The notes beneath the pieces were generated by a model that was not told the origin of the DNA, made no database searches, and was given only the letters and a program-made list of their open reading frames with translations. This document shows, in pieces, positions 45,390-58,790 of a stretch of 64,000 bases of DNA (positions are counted from its first letter, which is position 1; every line of letters starts with the position of its first letter). A program made the translations under genes and the position numbers. The stretch comes from Alisma plantago-aquatica (Eukaryota; Streptophyta; Magnoliopsida; Alismatales; Alismataceae), in contig OY856412.1 of assembly GCA_963693085.1 (NCBI GenBank), positions 350,492,957 to 350,556,956 on the forward strand, written 5' to 3'.

Positions 45390-47009
45390 TCTAGCCCTTT
45401 TCCACAAGTTTAATCTCTAGTAAGGTGCGCGATCGTGGGCCCTTAGATCTCGCGTGGTCCTGTGGACCACCAAACGAGCGGCCTAGTTTTTTTAGTAGAT
45501 ACTCCTCTCGGTTAAATATTCCAGAAAAAGGGCTTTTCTTGCTAAAAATGTATCTTTTGATAGAAAACTCGGATGAGAAAAATATATCATGAAAATTGAT
45601 CAGAAATATACAAGGAATAATTTAAAAATGGTTTGGAAGTCTAAATCAGTATAGTTTTGCAAAAGTGTATATTATGGATGTAAAACGTATTAATTCGTGG
45701 GTATTAACCCTAATTAATGATCGGAAATAGATTTAATCTTGCAAGTGTGTATTTTCAAGCATTATTAGCTGGTTTAATGATTAAGATAGATTGTAACCTA
45801 TTTTAATGATGGAATTGCAAGGATTAGGGTTTTAAACCTAATATGTTGATTAAAACCCTTAGAAACTCTAAGTGAGGGAAAAAGGGAAGAAAGGATATAA
45901 TAATCCGAAAATTAGGGTTTTTGGTGATCTCAATTTGATCTTAAGATCTTAATAGAAAATAAACTGAGATAATTAGGGTTTGATGGATATTTTGATAAAA
46001 GTAAGGTAAAAGTAGTAAAAAGGAAGTGAAACCCTAATTATGGTCAAAACCCTAAAAGGAGTAATAACCCTAGAAAACAACTAAGAGTAATAGATCATGA
46101 TGACATGAGTAATGATAGATATATTGGATTCCTTTTTCAGGATCAACCTGTGTGTACTTGATTGATTTCTTGATTGGTTGAGTTATTTCTACATTCAAGT
46201 CTTCTTAACAGGTATGTGGTTAATTATGAATAACCGCCTTAGTTTCCTGATGATTTTTCGGATGGTTAATCATAATGAATGCAAATTATCAGTTTGGATG
46301 TTCATACTTGCAAATTATAAAGTCACTATGATTATCACATTAATAATAGAAGTATGGATTCTTGCACCTACATGCCACCCTGATGGATGATGCCAAAGGT
46401 CAGGCCCAGATGGGTAGACCAATGGACACCTTGAGTGGTGACCCCAGGCACCAAGAAGGTGGCCTATGATATTGCATGACTAGTGGGCACCATGAGTGGT
46501 GACCCCCAGGCACCAAGCTCGGGAATGAGAAGGTGGCCTTAAGTCATTGGCAAAGGGCACCCTAAGGTGGGTATGCCAGGGTTAGGGCAAAAGCGGTGGA
46601 GAATGTCATACTGAAAAGTGTAAATTGGCTTGTTAATTAATTTGATTGTGATTATTAAATTGTTAGCCATATTTGCAAGATTTTGGTTGTTCCCACATAC
46701 CAGTATATTTCAATATACTGACCGACGTTTTGTTTGTCGGTGTTTTAGGAACAACAATTGAAAGAACAAACAGTAAAATGACACATTGTGGAAAAAGAAA
46801 TAAAGTGCAAGGAGGATTAGATAGAATAATTTAAGACCAGGATAGATAGATTTCCAAGGTTTTCAAAGGTAAGTAAAGTTTTAATTTTATACCAAATTCC
46901 AGTTAGTTAGTAGAATTTCATAATTGTTATTTGATCCTGTTAATTGGATAACAGCACCGACCTTTCGGTCTCCCTTAATTGGGGGTTACCGGGAGGCGGG
47001 GTCGTTACA
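45385..47009 (+). repeat. Chromovirus-like 3' LTR, right part
   Basis: Copy of 24852-26495, ending GGGGTCGTTACA. A 15-base piece near 46929 (GTCGAACCTTTGATC in the 5' LTR) is shortened. Followed by TGTAC. Confidence 0.95.
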
Positions 47010-47014
47010 TGTAC
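47010..47014. repeat. Target site duplication TGTAC, right copy
   Basis: Same as 23324-23328. Confidence 0.85.
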
Positions 47015-47031
47015 TAGTCCATGGTGCAAAC

Positions 47032-48975
47032 ACAAACCATAGACTACAGAGATTCCATTCCGTTATCCTCACATACTAGTGCACCATCAACAATACTAGA
47101 AGTCACACTAGAAGATAAGGAGGAGCATGTGATTATCCATTAATAACATATTGTGGAAGTTGAAGATATGTCTAACCATGGTGAAGAAAATGAGGATTTG
47201 GTAGTTTCATATGATGAGCAGACCATATGGGAAGAAATTGAAGGCATTGTCTATTACAACTCAATTGTGACCTATCTGAAGATAGCCAATCATTGTGGGA
47301 AGTTACAAAATTGATCTAGGAGTGGTTGATGTAATCAAATCAGATGCATACATGGGCACAATACTGAGGTCCCAGTGCAATGCATTAACGATTTTGTGGA
47401 GAGCTGTGATATGCTGAAAAGTGACTGCATCCTGCCAAAGTGATTTACTTGAAGCTATTGCTCTACTCATTGATAGATAGAGAAAATACATAATTCCTTA
47501 GTCTACCTTTGAGATCCATAGGCTTGTGATATGACATGATTGCTGCTTTCTTTGAAATATATCCCCCCTAAAAAAACCAATGAATTTTCAAGATTTACCT
47601 AATTCTTATCGTTTAGAGGGTGATCACAGAGTCACTGAATGATGTGGAAAGATTTATGGGTTCAATAAACATGAAGATGAAACCTATTCAGAGGCTTGGA
47701 AGAGATACCAAACATGTTGAGAAAGGTTCATGCACCATGGTATTGACTTATATGGACAAGTCAAGACTTTCTACTATAGCTTGCACACATTAGAGAGGAA
47801 CACACTTCATAGTGCTAGGATAGCAATTTTTTTTAATAACAAGGCATCAAAGTGCCATGAAATTTTGGAGGAACATGGCTAGAAACCAATCTTGGGGTGA
47901 GGAGCATGATTATTCTCCTTGTCTAAAAGAGTTAGGGAAACACTTGAGGTTATGGAACACAAGACATATGTGGACCAATTGAAAAAAACTAGAGAATAAG
48001 AATACCCTCTCATCTGGTGGAGAGGAAGAGAAGTGCATGCATATGCAATAAACCAAAATAAGAACGAGTCCTCATGGAGGAGCAATCTTGAATTTACCTG
48101 GAAGGATTTAAATAATATTCACCAAAACCCATCACATGTGCAACAACATCAGGCACACTGAAAACACGATCCTCGACAATTTCAGCATGTGCAAGGCCCA
48201 AAACAAGAGGATGACTTGAGAGATATTCTTGGGAAATTCAATAATAAAAAGATGCATATTTTGAGAAAACAACTAGGGAGAAGTATAATGTGGAAGTTCA
48301 AATAAGGAGTCTGAATACCCAAGTGTCACATGTGGTGAAAACCTTATCACATCTAAAAACACTATCTCATCATGGGTTGGGAGATCACAAATATCCTAAA
48401 AAACTATTAATAGGAAAAGCCAATGCCATTTTATAGTGGGAAGGCATTGGAAAAGGAACATATACTAGGATTGAAAGAAGTATAGTTTGATCAAAATATA
48501 GTCACTCCAGATACAACACTTAAAGATTAAGTCCCTAAACATGTTGCAAGCGAAGGTTTCATTTGAGTCCAACCCCGGAGAACAAATCTCATAGAAAAAG
48601 TTATATTCCACCAAATTAGGAGGATTGCAGTACCTATGCCTTTTCCAATAGCCTTAAGAAAGACTAAGGAAAATTCACAACTTTAAGAAATTTCTTGATG
48701 TCTTCCGCAAGCTTCATGTGAATCTCCCCTTTGTCAATTTGCCCTTGAGAAAACTTCCTCCAATGGAAAATTTCTGAAGGACACAATGGACAAGAAGGTG
48801 GTATTGTAGATTCTAACATGGTGGTGCTAAACAAGGAAGTTAGTATGCTAATTCAAAGAAAGCTATCCAGAAAGACAAAAGATCTGGGTTGTTTCAACAT
48901 TTCCAATTCTATAGACCAATACCATTTTGGAGATGCCTTACGCATTTAGGAGAAAGCATAAATTATATGTTTTTT
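47032..48975 (+). pseudogene. Old Athila-like gag and protease relic
   Basis: Start text ATGGTGCAAACACAA near 47029 matches the gag start of the young element. Motifs in order: SYDEQTIWEEIEG (near 47205-47245), DLGVVDVIKSDAYMG (near 47315-47358), FVESCDMLKSDC (near 47393-47430), DETYSEAWKRYQ (near 47676-47712), HHGIDLYGQVKTFYYSL (near 47734-47785), FFNNKASKCHEILEE (near 47828-47873), FTWKDLNNIHQ (near 48093-48125), KFLKDTMDKK (near 48772-48800) and VVLNKEVSMLIQ with LGCFNIS (near 48819-48905). It breaks off just before the protease active site. Many stops and frame changes; much older than the element at 32483. Confidence 0.8.
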
Positions 48976-51900
48976 GATAAGATCCAGTTTCTATCCTATG
49001 CTAACGACCATTGCGTACTCCTCACACTGGCCTAACTACGCGTCTTCTACACTAGGAAATGCCAGTGATGATGATGATTTCTTCAGCCTATCTCCTCGGC
49101 TCTCCTCTTCCCTTACTCCTCTTCCTCTCTGCCCACATCTTCTATATCTCCTCCACCCATCTTTTCCTCTCCTGATAACCCAACTGGCAAGATCAGGAAC
49201 CTATAGTAGTGTACATCACATGTCTAAATTATGCAATGCCACCCCACTACGGTGCCCCTCAACACCACCCTGAAATCCCAAGCAACACATGCCCCTCCTA
49301 GCCTCTACTACTTTAGACCCGATGATGAAGGACCAACAGAATCGTAGCACCATTTGCAACCTGTCACCGCCAAGCTTTTGACCACCATAGCAGATACCAG
49401 ATCTCCATCCAATCATTCACGTTTTTCTTCTTATTCTTTTTCTCCCTTGATTCTCCTCTGTTTGCTCCTTGTCCACCTACGCACAGCAGTGCCACAAAGC
49501 ACCAAGCAGTGCCAGTGACGCCAGGTTGTGCCTAATGCATCCAGGTAGCACCATCACCAACATGACCTTTTTCTTCATGCCATGCGGCCATGATAGCACA
49601 TATCTAGTCCTACAATCATGTGTTGCACCAAGAAAACTCACCATCGTGGATGCTTTTCACCAGGAATCAAGCCTAAAGTCATTTCATTCACCTTATAGCC
49701 CTCGATAAATCAATTCTTGGAGAAGCATCAACATAGTAAGGAACAACCAACAATACTTAGATCCACACCAGAAACCAATCATAGATCATCAACCATATAC
49801 AAACACTAGAAGGTGACTTGATCTTTACCATTTGTGATTTTAGAAATAATCAACTAAATTATATATAATTGTAATTATAAAACACTCTTGTGACATGTAG
49901 TCCTAGTAATAAGATAAACTAGTTAGTTTTTTTATCCTAATGCTATCACATGGTTCACACATATGTTAAGAAGATTATATAATAAAGAGAACATGTTAAT
50001 CTGGATAATAACTTAATATAATAGATAGATCTTCCTAATGTTTGTCGCATATGGTTAAATAGTCTAGATTCACATATGTGTTATGGTACCAGACAGTGTA
50101 TCTATCTATTTTTCTCATTTGAAATAAAAGGCATCATATAGAAATAATATACACTTATACATGAGAGTGAATCCATAAATTGACAGAAGTGACATTAGAT
50201 GACATGCTAGTCGTACTTCATATGAGTCTACTTCAATTTCATATAACTATATGGTATATACTCTTCATTCATATGCATATTGAGATGTAAGAATGGGTAA
50301 ATGACTAGTGTTTATAAAATATGTTTGTTCAAACCCTAGATAACCTAATAAGGGTATTTTGATCAAATGATACCTCATGTAATGCATGTCCTCGACCCGA
50401 TTGACCAAATTTAAAGCTATGATATAAAGAGGGGGTGACATAATGAGACCTAAATTAAAAAAATGCATACTATTAGTCAGACATGTATATGTAATCTAGA
50501 CATACTTAGACCTATGTGTCTCAAAATGAATATTGATACCAAAATAGATATATAATGAATCATGTGTTCACTTAATAAGATTAAAACCCTAATATGAAAT
50601 TAGGTGATTGGGACTAGGATAAGAACAATACAAAAATACAAATTAGGAATGTATAAAAAAATTGCTTGGGTCTTGATTGCCTTGTGTACTATTTTCCTAG
50701 GATGCATACTTGATCAATGGACCAAGCACCTTATTAGAGTTAACTTTTGGATGCATAAGGTATGTACTCCTCCCTACTTAATTTTGGGCATAAATTGGAT
50801 AAATCATCCTACAATGAGGCATATTTTGAATATTGTCTCCTTTTATTTATCCATGTCAAATTCTTTATTTCATGATATTGATCATCTAATTCCACTATGC
50901 TTGATGAATACTTTTTTGCCTTGGGTCTATGACCCAACATGATTTGTTGTTTGTACCTAGAAATGTGAATGGTGAATAAAAACTATCTTGCCACTCTATT
51001 TATGCATGTTAGATAATTTGACTAGATAACAATCGTTGATGCTTATGTGTAACCATTAGGGTGTGCTTTTCTACACGGGATGTGCTATTCTACCCTTATA
51101 TATACAAAGGCGTGCTTTTCTTCCTATGGGTGTGCTTTTCTACCGAATATATATAGGCCAATGACTCATTGGTGTCTTGGTCCAACTATAGTTACTTTAG
51201 TCCAGTATTATCTACAGACAAATGATTATGATTGTTGTGATATTGTGAATGGTTAATGGCAAGATTTGTTATCTTGTTTAATTATATACCTCATTCTTTT
51301 GGAATTCATTTTCTTGTTATATCTCTTATTGAAACTTACTTACCTTTGATGACCCTCCTTTTCATGTGAACATCTCTTTTTCTCTTTTAACCTGTTTAAA
51401 TACCTAAAATATTGTTAAATGTACATACTCAGTGTTTGCTAACACATATTCTTTTGCTTCCTATTTTTCTGGGTGTTCCCTCCACCTAGGTGTAGGTGTT
51501 TGATAGGGCAGACACTCTGGATGATCGTGAGCTCATTGGTGAACTTAAGGACAACTGGAGATAGCCTTGTTATCCTCTGCTTATGGGCTTATGTTTATAT
51601 AAATGTAACCTTTTCATTTTATGTACCCCCCTTAGGGTGAGAAAGTTATGTACAAGGAAACATTTTATAACTTTGTAAATAGTTATGTTTTTCACTGCTT
51701 AAGTATTTCATTGCTCATGTTTGTACCATTGAGTGGGCCCACTATTGGGCCGCACTCCTTACATAATCTAACTATCATTTTTCGAGACATGTTGTCATGA
51801 ATGGATTATAAATGATGTTGACATACATGAAATGAACTAGGAATTCCTAATGATGTTGTAAAGCATGATGGAGTATTGACACTAGTTCAAAAAGATCTGC

Positions 51901-52401
51901 AACAAGATTCACAGAGTCCACCACTCATGCAAAACATCCCTGTCATTGACTCAGTAGTAGTACCCACAACTGCGGGGCAAGAAGATATGCAAATATAAGA
52001 GGACGACAAATGAAAGAGGGGTCAACATGTTTGAGATCAGAATGGTTATAGAAAATTTTTGGCGCAAAGAAATCTTAGGCATTTTCTCACTTTCAAAGAG
52101 CATAGTTACCATCTTGGAATGGAGATTAGTTGAGGATACCACATATCTTCCCAGCAAGTGGCTATAAGATCTATCCATAGATTCAGATCACTGAGTAGTA
52201 GGATGTCATATCATAGCAGAGGCAAAACAAGATTACAATCCCTATACTCAGAAGAGGAGTGGGGGATAGGGACTAGGGATATTTAGATTACAATGATAGA
52301 ATAATCTCACACATAGCCCATCGGCTGACAGTAATAGAGGTGGTAGATACCCCTGAGGGTATGTGATGAGACCTGATTCATGTGTTTTCCTTTTCCATTA
52401 T
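48976..52401. other. No gene recognised
   Basis: After the Athila relic the sequence changes to a C/T-rich block (about 49040-49480; runs such as CTCCTCGGCTCTCCTCTTCC) and then to AT-rich DNA. The frames at 48974-49273 (99 codons), 49469-49708 (79) and 50604-50942 (112) show no known motif. None is conserved elsewhere in the window, so I do not call them genes. Confidence 0.5.
51060..51144. repeat. Short degenerate tandem repeat
   Basis: Four copies of a TGTGCTTTTCTAC-type motif at about 51061, 51080, 51110 and 51131. Confidence 0.65.
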
Positions 52402-53085
52402 GTTTACCAATTTTCAACATCTCTTTTGTAACATAATAGGTAGTGGAAACAATAGTACTCGAAAGGTTTTGAGCCATTTATGTAGAAAATATAGATTGGT
52501 TGTTGTGGCTATTTTTGAGCCTTTCATAAATGTTGTCAGAGTAGAGGAGCTTCTAGAAATTGTAGGCCTTGATTGAGCTTATGATACTGCTAATACAGGT
52601 GGAAAGGTATGAGCTTATGTTGATAGTAGTTTGAAGCCGAAAGTGTTCGTGTCTCACCAGAAACACTTAACATTTGGTTGGAGAATAGTGTAGGGAAAAC
52701 TTTCTTTATCACCGTGATATATGCAAAGTGTAATTTTTCCCTAGAAGAGATTTGCAAAAATCACTTGTGGACATGTCTTACACAATAGGAGATAATATGT
52801 GGGAGATTGCGGACGATTTTAACATCATTAGATATTGTGATGAGAAAAGGGGTCCAAGTGAGGCTGACTTACAAGGAATGAAGGAATTCAATGATCTTGT
52901 TACTGATCTGAATGTGTTTGAAGTCCCATTTGAGGGGAGAAAATTTACCTGGGCGAATGCTAAAAAAATCACACCATTGACATGGGAGAGACTTGATAAA
53001 GGTTTTGTGAACCAAGCTTGACTATCTTGTACACCCAACATTATAGCTTCCCACCTTACTAGATATAGAGTATTAGATCACTTCT
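52402..53085 (+). pseudogene. LINE ORF2, endonuclease part
   Basis: IIGSGNNSTRKVLSHLCRKYRLVVVAIFEPF (52435-52530) matches the N-terminus of the APE-type endonuclease of plant LINEs (N.RG.GN..T...L..L......VA..EP). After several frame changes, EIADDFNIIRYCDEKRG (where GDFN is usual), MKEFNDLV, EVPFEGRKFTWAN and RLDKGFVNQA follow at 52800-53020, then SHLTRYRVLDHF near 53048-53085, the SDH block with S and H region altered. The endonuclease nicks target DNA in active LINEs. This copy is dead. Confidence 0.85.
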
Positions 53086-53814
53086 ATAAAAAGTGGGACC
53101 CGGTAGGGGACCACTCCTTACTTGATTCAAGAAAATATATTCGTATAAATCCCCAGGAATACAAGTATCACCAAATAAAAGGGGTGCAATTTTTTCCCAA
53201 ATATATGAATACAAAAACATAGTTCGTAGCAATAGAAAATTAAAAATCTAACTATTACACAAATTCATTGTTTATTTTAACATTGGGCCTTATAAGCAAA
53301 GTCTAAACTATGAATCTAATTATCAAGATCATATTGTGGTGAGCAACCTTCCCATATCAGAACTCATCCTTGCACTTAGTCCTGAGCAAAACCTCCCCTC
53401 CCTGAATCATAGGCTCAGCTAACTCTGGGTGGGTTGAAAAACAACACCAAGGAAAAAGGAAAATAAAAGAAAGTGTGTTAGTGAATGTTGAGTATGTACA
53501 GAGTAAATAATTGGGCATTAACTAAAGTGAGAGAATATTTAAAATATAAAAAGGTGTCAATAATGGGATGCCCAATAGAGAAACTTTGTCAAAAATATAT
53601 AACATGATCAAAAGATGACACAATTATTAACAAGGATATGATTAATATATTTATTCTTGCCACACTCATATCAACATAATCACAAAGATAAATAGTTGAA
53701 TGGTGATAAATAAACACTTCCTATCATATAATGAAAAGTAGGACAAGAACTCATATATATTCCATACCAAAAGGGCAGGAGGATTAAAACCTGTGTTGAA
53801 AAATATAGTATTTT

Positions 53815-53972
53815 GTAGGGGAATAAAACCAAATGCATGGAAGGGGAATAAAACCCAGTGCCTGATATCATACTTGGTAGGGGAATATAACCCAGTGCTT
53901 GGTAGGGGAATAAGACTCAGTTCCTATAAACAATAGAAGTGGTAGGGGAATAAAAACCAGTGCCTATATGAA
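53815..53972 (-). repeat. Tandem array GGTAGGGGAATAAAACCCAGTGCC
   Basis: Five units of about 25-40 bp starting at about 53815, 53841, 53876, 53901 and 53941. The core GGTAGGGGAATAAAACC is conserved and the following spacer varies. Confidence 0.85.
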
Positions 53973-54518
53973 AATCTCTACTTATAGTTATGACTAGTCA
54001 ATAATCCATGCAAATAGGATAGGCAAGAACAAAGTATATTTTTTCATGCAAAGGGTGAGAATATTAAGTGTTCCATCAAGAGGGGTCAGAGGACCCAAAT
54101 CACTACCAATATTTAGTCAGAAGGCCATCAATGTAGTATTCACATATAAATGTTAGCAAATCATGAGGACATTCACAAGGGAGAGTGTTTTCACAAGATG
54201 ATAGGATTTTTCACAACTTAGTCAATGCCTCATATGGGAAAAACATGTTTAGTCATGTTATTATGTCCAACTTAAAAATAGAGTAGATTTACATATGTTG
54301 ACTTGAGTATTAAGTTAGACATTGGATCCTAATATTCTAAGTCTAAAGTCAATTCAACCGCGGGTGGAATTGTATTGAAATAACAAAATGACGGGACACA
54401 ATGCCCAAAACAGGTCCGCCAAGTTCCAAGTTCCTGATGGCAGAGAACAAGACTAGAGGAGAAATTGGTAGAGAGAAAAGTCAAAGAGAGGTGCGGAAGA
54501 ATCAGAGACAAGTTCCCA

Positions 54519-54526
54519 TATTTATA
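54519..54526 (-). promoter_or_regulatory. Minus-strand TATA box in the insert
   Basis: Minus-strand TATAAATA, followed on that strand by a pyrimidine-rich leader. Supports an antisense LTR promoter. Confidence 0.45.
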
Positions 54527-54769
54527 TAGTTAGGTCCTAGAGTTTCTATGATGGCAGTCAGAGATGCTTGTGTCCCAAGATTTAGGCGTTTTTGTAATAC
54601 GCCATGATAGGCTTCGAGTAGACCCTTATTAGATACGGGAGAAAGTAAGGAAAAGTTAATAAAACAAAAAGAGGAAGGGAGAGCGAAAGAAGGAAGTGTA
54701 AGACAAAAAGAGTAGCACACGTAAAAGAAAAATGAAAATAAAACATGACACGAAGAAAATTAGAAATCA

Positions 54770-56567
54770 TATCAAACAGAATGTATTAAATTAAACAATT
54801 AAGAATTAATGTTTCCAATTATATATTATCTTTTTAAATTTATTTGGGGTTCCAAACAAAATAAATTTTGACATATAGGTTATAAGACATGTACAGTTTG
54901 AATTGTACATTAGTTTTCATTTTTAGAATGTTCAATATGTCATTTACATTATTTGAATCCTTTTAGTATTATATTGTTAATTTATTTTATAATTTGTTTA
55001 TGGATACTAGTATTATCAAACTAAAATGAAATTTGTCAATTGGACCAATTAATACATGAGAAATAAATTGGACATTACTTTCATTTTTAAAAATTGTATA
55101 GTGGATTATTTCACATACGTGAGCATTTTAGCAATGTTAAAATGAATATATATGAATGGTGTATATTGAGTTACTATATTGGGTATTTATGATCCTTTAA
55201 AAATTATCCACTCACTATGAGAAGTAAATAATATAGTCTATTTACTTAAATTCCTCAATCTCTCTTCAATTATCCTCAGCTATGTTTATTTCTAATTTCT
55301 TTTGGATAATAGTAACTTAGTTTCCCAAAATATGTTAGTTGTTTCCATAATATTAATAACATCCTATAAAGATAATTAAATAAGGGAAATTGTATTCTAT
55401 TACTACTTTTTACTACTAACATTTTACATCTTATTATTTAGTACACACGAATACAGCGTTATTCTTTACATATGTATTAATTAGTGTGTTTCTAAAATAA
55501 ATTTCGGATTTTATATCTTTTATGATAATATTTTTCATGTGTGTACACTATTATTTCTCATTATGTTGCACCACAATTTTATTTATAAAAATATATACAA
55601 GTTGGTTTTCATTATTCATTTAATTTATTAGATGCTTTCTTTTTAATAAAAAATTCAATATTTTTACGCTTATCTTTCACTTTCGTTTCTTAAGGAATTT
55701 ATGGCATCTAGAAACTCCTAAAAGATGTCAAACTTAGACTACAAGTAAACTTTAACTTGAGAAAAATGATTTTACAATTAATTCTTCCTATTGTGGTTAT
55801 TTAGCATTTTATTTAATATTTTGGACTTTAATATACATTCTCTATCTTAAACTACACTAGGATGTCCAAATATTATGGAAAGTCACACATAAATAGATTT
55901 TGGCATTTATATTTTTGATTTGAGGTTTATCTCCAATTTTGAAGACTTTTTCGTATTTTTATTTTAACACATTTGGCTCTTAATCTTATTTTCTTCTCTA
56001 AATAGAATTAAAATAGCTATCATTATGCAAACAATGTGAAACTAGGCACCCAAGGAAATTTGAACCCAAGGAATACAATTTTTCCATTATATTTTACTTT
56101 TGAAATTCCCTTTTATGATTTATGGCACCATTAGAATGTTTGGCTTATTACCATTATGTTTATCAAAACATGATACCTTTATTATAAGCATCCACTCAAT
56201 TAAGTCTTATTATATTCAATACATCTTTAAAGATCTATATATTGTTATTTTGCATGAAATTCTACATTTTACTTAGTTACATATTTAATCCATTAATTTT
56301 ATGTTTATTTAAATAATAGACCATTATTAATATCTATGGACATGGAATTACCAATTGTTACTCCAAAGCATATTATTCATTTTTTGTTTAGCCATTTTGT
56401 TAGTAAAGAAAATACATGTAACATATTTCATGATTATATTAGATGTTGGCACATTATTATGTAAATATATTTTACTTTTTATCCTTGTTTGGACAAATAT
56501 AAAAAACCAAATCTTATTAAATTTAGATAATGGAATAGAGTAAGATTCTAAGTTTTGGTTCGTTACA
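54770..56567. other. Very AT-rich block
   Basis: About 1.8 kb with few G or C runs and no coding motif on either strand. The composition changes sharply at both sides. It would be the U3 part of the antisense LTR. Confidence 0.55.
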
Positions 56568-56624
56568 CCTTTCCAATTCTCATTTCTTTTAAAGCACCTA
56601 ATGATTATGGAACTAAGCAACTGA

Positions 56625-58790
56625 CCCCATTTCATTTCTTAGGCATGTAGTTGGAAAATTCGTATTGTTTGAAGATCATTGCAGACGAATGGACAATGAC
56701 CGGGTGGAGTGACACATCATGCAGATTCTTTTCCAAGATGAAGAACATTAAGAAGAGACTCAAAGGGCAAGCAAGTTTTTGGTGATATTACACAAAATAA
56801 AAGAGATCCTGAAGATGTAATCCATACTCTTCAGATTTTTTTGATGAGATGCCAAATAGTGCAAATGAACGGAGACTTGTAGAAGCTGAAAATGAGTTAG
56901 ACGTGATTATTTCCCAAGAAGAGACACCACTTAGAAATAAATCAAGGATTAATTGGTTAGATGATGCGGAAAGAAATACAAGATTCTATAATGTTGTCAT
57001 TAGGGCAAAGGGAAAGAGGAGCTATACTCCATATCTACACATCAATGATGGAGAACCTATCACTAGCCAGGTATATATGAAAAATATGTCATTTGAGTAC
57101 TTTAAAAGATTCTATGAGCATCCATCGCAAAGACGCATAGAAGATGACCACTTTTTCCTAGATAATATTCCTTCTATGTTAACAAGATATGATAATTTCA
57201 CTCTCATTGTTGTACCTGACTCCAAAGAGATATTGAGAACGTTGATTATGATGGATAGAAGTGTTATGCCGGGTCCATATGGATTTTCTCTGAATTTTTA
57301 TTTTGTTACATGGGAGATTATTAAAGATTATTATATACATCTAGTAGGTCACTTTTTCAGAGGAAAATTTTGTTGCAGAAGCCTATTTTGATTTCAAATC
57401 ACGCTAATCCCAAAATTTGATACTCCCATAGAGTTAACTAGGGATTTCCATCATGTCTCCATTGAAAATGTGTCTCTATTAATCTTTGATAGAATTCTTA
57501 GCAATTGGATGATGAATATCATCCCCCATAGGATATCTGATGAGCTGAATGTGTATATTTAGGGATGTGATATAGTTCATAACATTAGGTTGTCCAAGGA
57601 GCTGATTCACGACATCAAACAAAGGTGATGGTGAGCATCCTAACATTGTTATAAAGTATGATATGTCTAAAGTATATGACCTAGTGGATTAGTCATCCTT
57701 ATGAGTTGTGCTTGGAAATTTTGGGAAGATAATGGAACTCATCAATTTATGTATTAGCTTCTTCATGCACTCATGGATGAGTGTTACTCTAAACAATAAT
57801 ACAATCAGATTCTTTCAAATTTTTAGAGGACTAATGTAAGGGAGCCTACCTGTATTGTTTGTTTTATTTGAAGAATCATTATGTATGAGAATTAAGAAAT
57901 TAGTAGTGAATAATTCTACCGCAAGATTCAAAACAAGAGGTAAGGGGGAGGCACCAAGATTTTTCTATGTGCATATGACATTGTCATCTTCTCACAAGTT
58001 GTGACTGAAATTCTCTCAAGTATCAATGCAATTTTTGAGTCCTATGAGGTGCAACTGGGAAAAAGGTAAACACATTTGAATCAAGTTTCTTGCGGGGTAA
58101 TGATGACTCAACCATTACATTGATCATTTCACATAGCCTTTAGGTACCACATTTGGAGAATGCTTTAAATTATCTAGGTGTTTCTGTCGTGAAAGGTCAA
58201 TCCAAAATTCAACATTATGATTTTCTGCCAGAAAAGATTCAACGAAAGGTGGCTATATGGAAGGAGAAGTTTTTATTATTTCCTAGCTAAATGATTCTTA
58301 TCGATCATACTTTATCCTCTATCGGTATTTATTTGATGGGTCTTGTTAACGTCCCTATTGGAGTTATCACGAAGGTAAATGCTATATTATCTGATTTCCT
58401 ATGGACTATCAGAGATAGAACTTCTAGGAGAGCTTACTTTCCTTGGATAGAGTTTTGAAGCCATTAGAATTAGGAGGTATGGGGATCACATTGCTTCAAG
58501 TAACTATGAAATCATTTGGATATAAGTCATGTTGGGAAATCATCATGGGAAATACTCTTCAGGTCAATTTTTGTAGGTGCAAATACAAAAACATATATAC
58601 CAATCATAGTGGCACACATCCATGTCATCTAAAAATGGGTACCTTCACATCTCAATTTTGGAAGAAAATATTGAAATCCTTCCCTAATGTTTTTTCTAGA
58701 TGATCGTGGATGGTGGGTAGAGGAAACCTATCCTTTTGGCAAGACAAGTGGTGTAATGTAAACATCGTTCATTTTTTCTAGAAACCCTAT
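56625..58790 (+). pseudogene. LINE ORF2, reverse transcriptase part
   Basis: Resumes with PFHFLGMW-like text (56626) where plant LINEs have PFRFE.MW. The frame at 56849-57391 (180 codons) has RRLVEAENELDVIISQEE, KSRINWLDDAERNTRFYN (usual K.R..WL..GDRNT.FFH) and VMPGPYGFSLNFY (usual APGPDGF...FF). Later: TLIPKFDTP, CAYDIVIFS near 57964-57990 where (Y/F)ADD is usual, NYLGVSVVKGQ near 58166, ILSDFLW near 58387 and WMVGRGNLSFWQDKWC near 58706-58755. The catalytic box is lost, and stops and frame changes are frequent. The zf-RVT end is not clearly readable. Confidence 0.85.

Larger units (their letters stand above)
23329..47009 (+). mobile_element. Chromovirus-like Ty3/gypsy element, interrupted
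   Basis: LTRs start TGTTGCAACCCC or TGTTACAACCCC and end GGGGTCGTTACA. The left one is followed by a Met-type primer site, the right one is preceded by a polypurine tract, and the whole is bounded by TGTAC duplications. The interior (26496-30949) has decayed integrase and a C-terminal tail of the chromovirus type. The 3' LTR is split by the younger Athila element. The Tekay/Del branch is the best guess from the tail and the GGACAAAAT...GGGGAAGGATG junction. Confidence 0.85.
53086..56567 (-). mobile_element. Probable antisense LTR inserted in LINE
   Basis: The LINE text stops at about 53085 and resumes at about 56625. On the minus strand the insert starts TGTAACGAACC (56567 leftward), runs through a very AT-rich part, then a TATA box, a C/T-richer part and a tandem array. 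That order resembles the chromovirus-like LTR at 23329, and the size is similar (about 3.5 kb). No left terminus or target duplication could be fixed. A solo LTR is the best guess; two unrelated insertions are possible. Confidence 0.45.

Noticed and set aside
50604..50942. 112-codon plus-strand frame
   Set aside because: No motif, no similar copy in the window, AT-rich surroundings. Chance or an unknown relic; I cannot support a gene.
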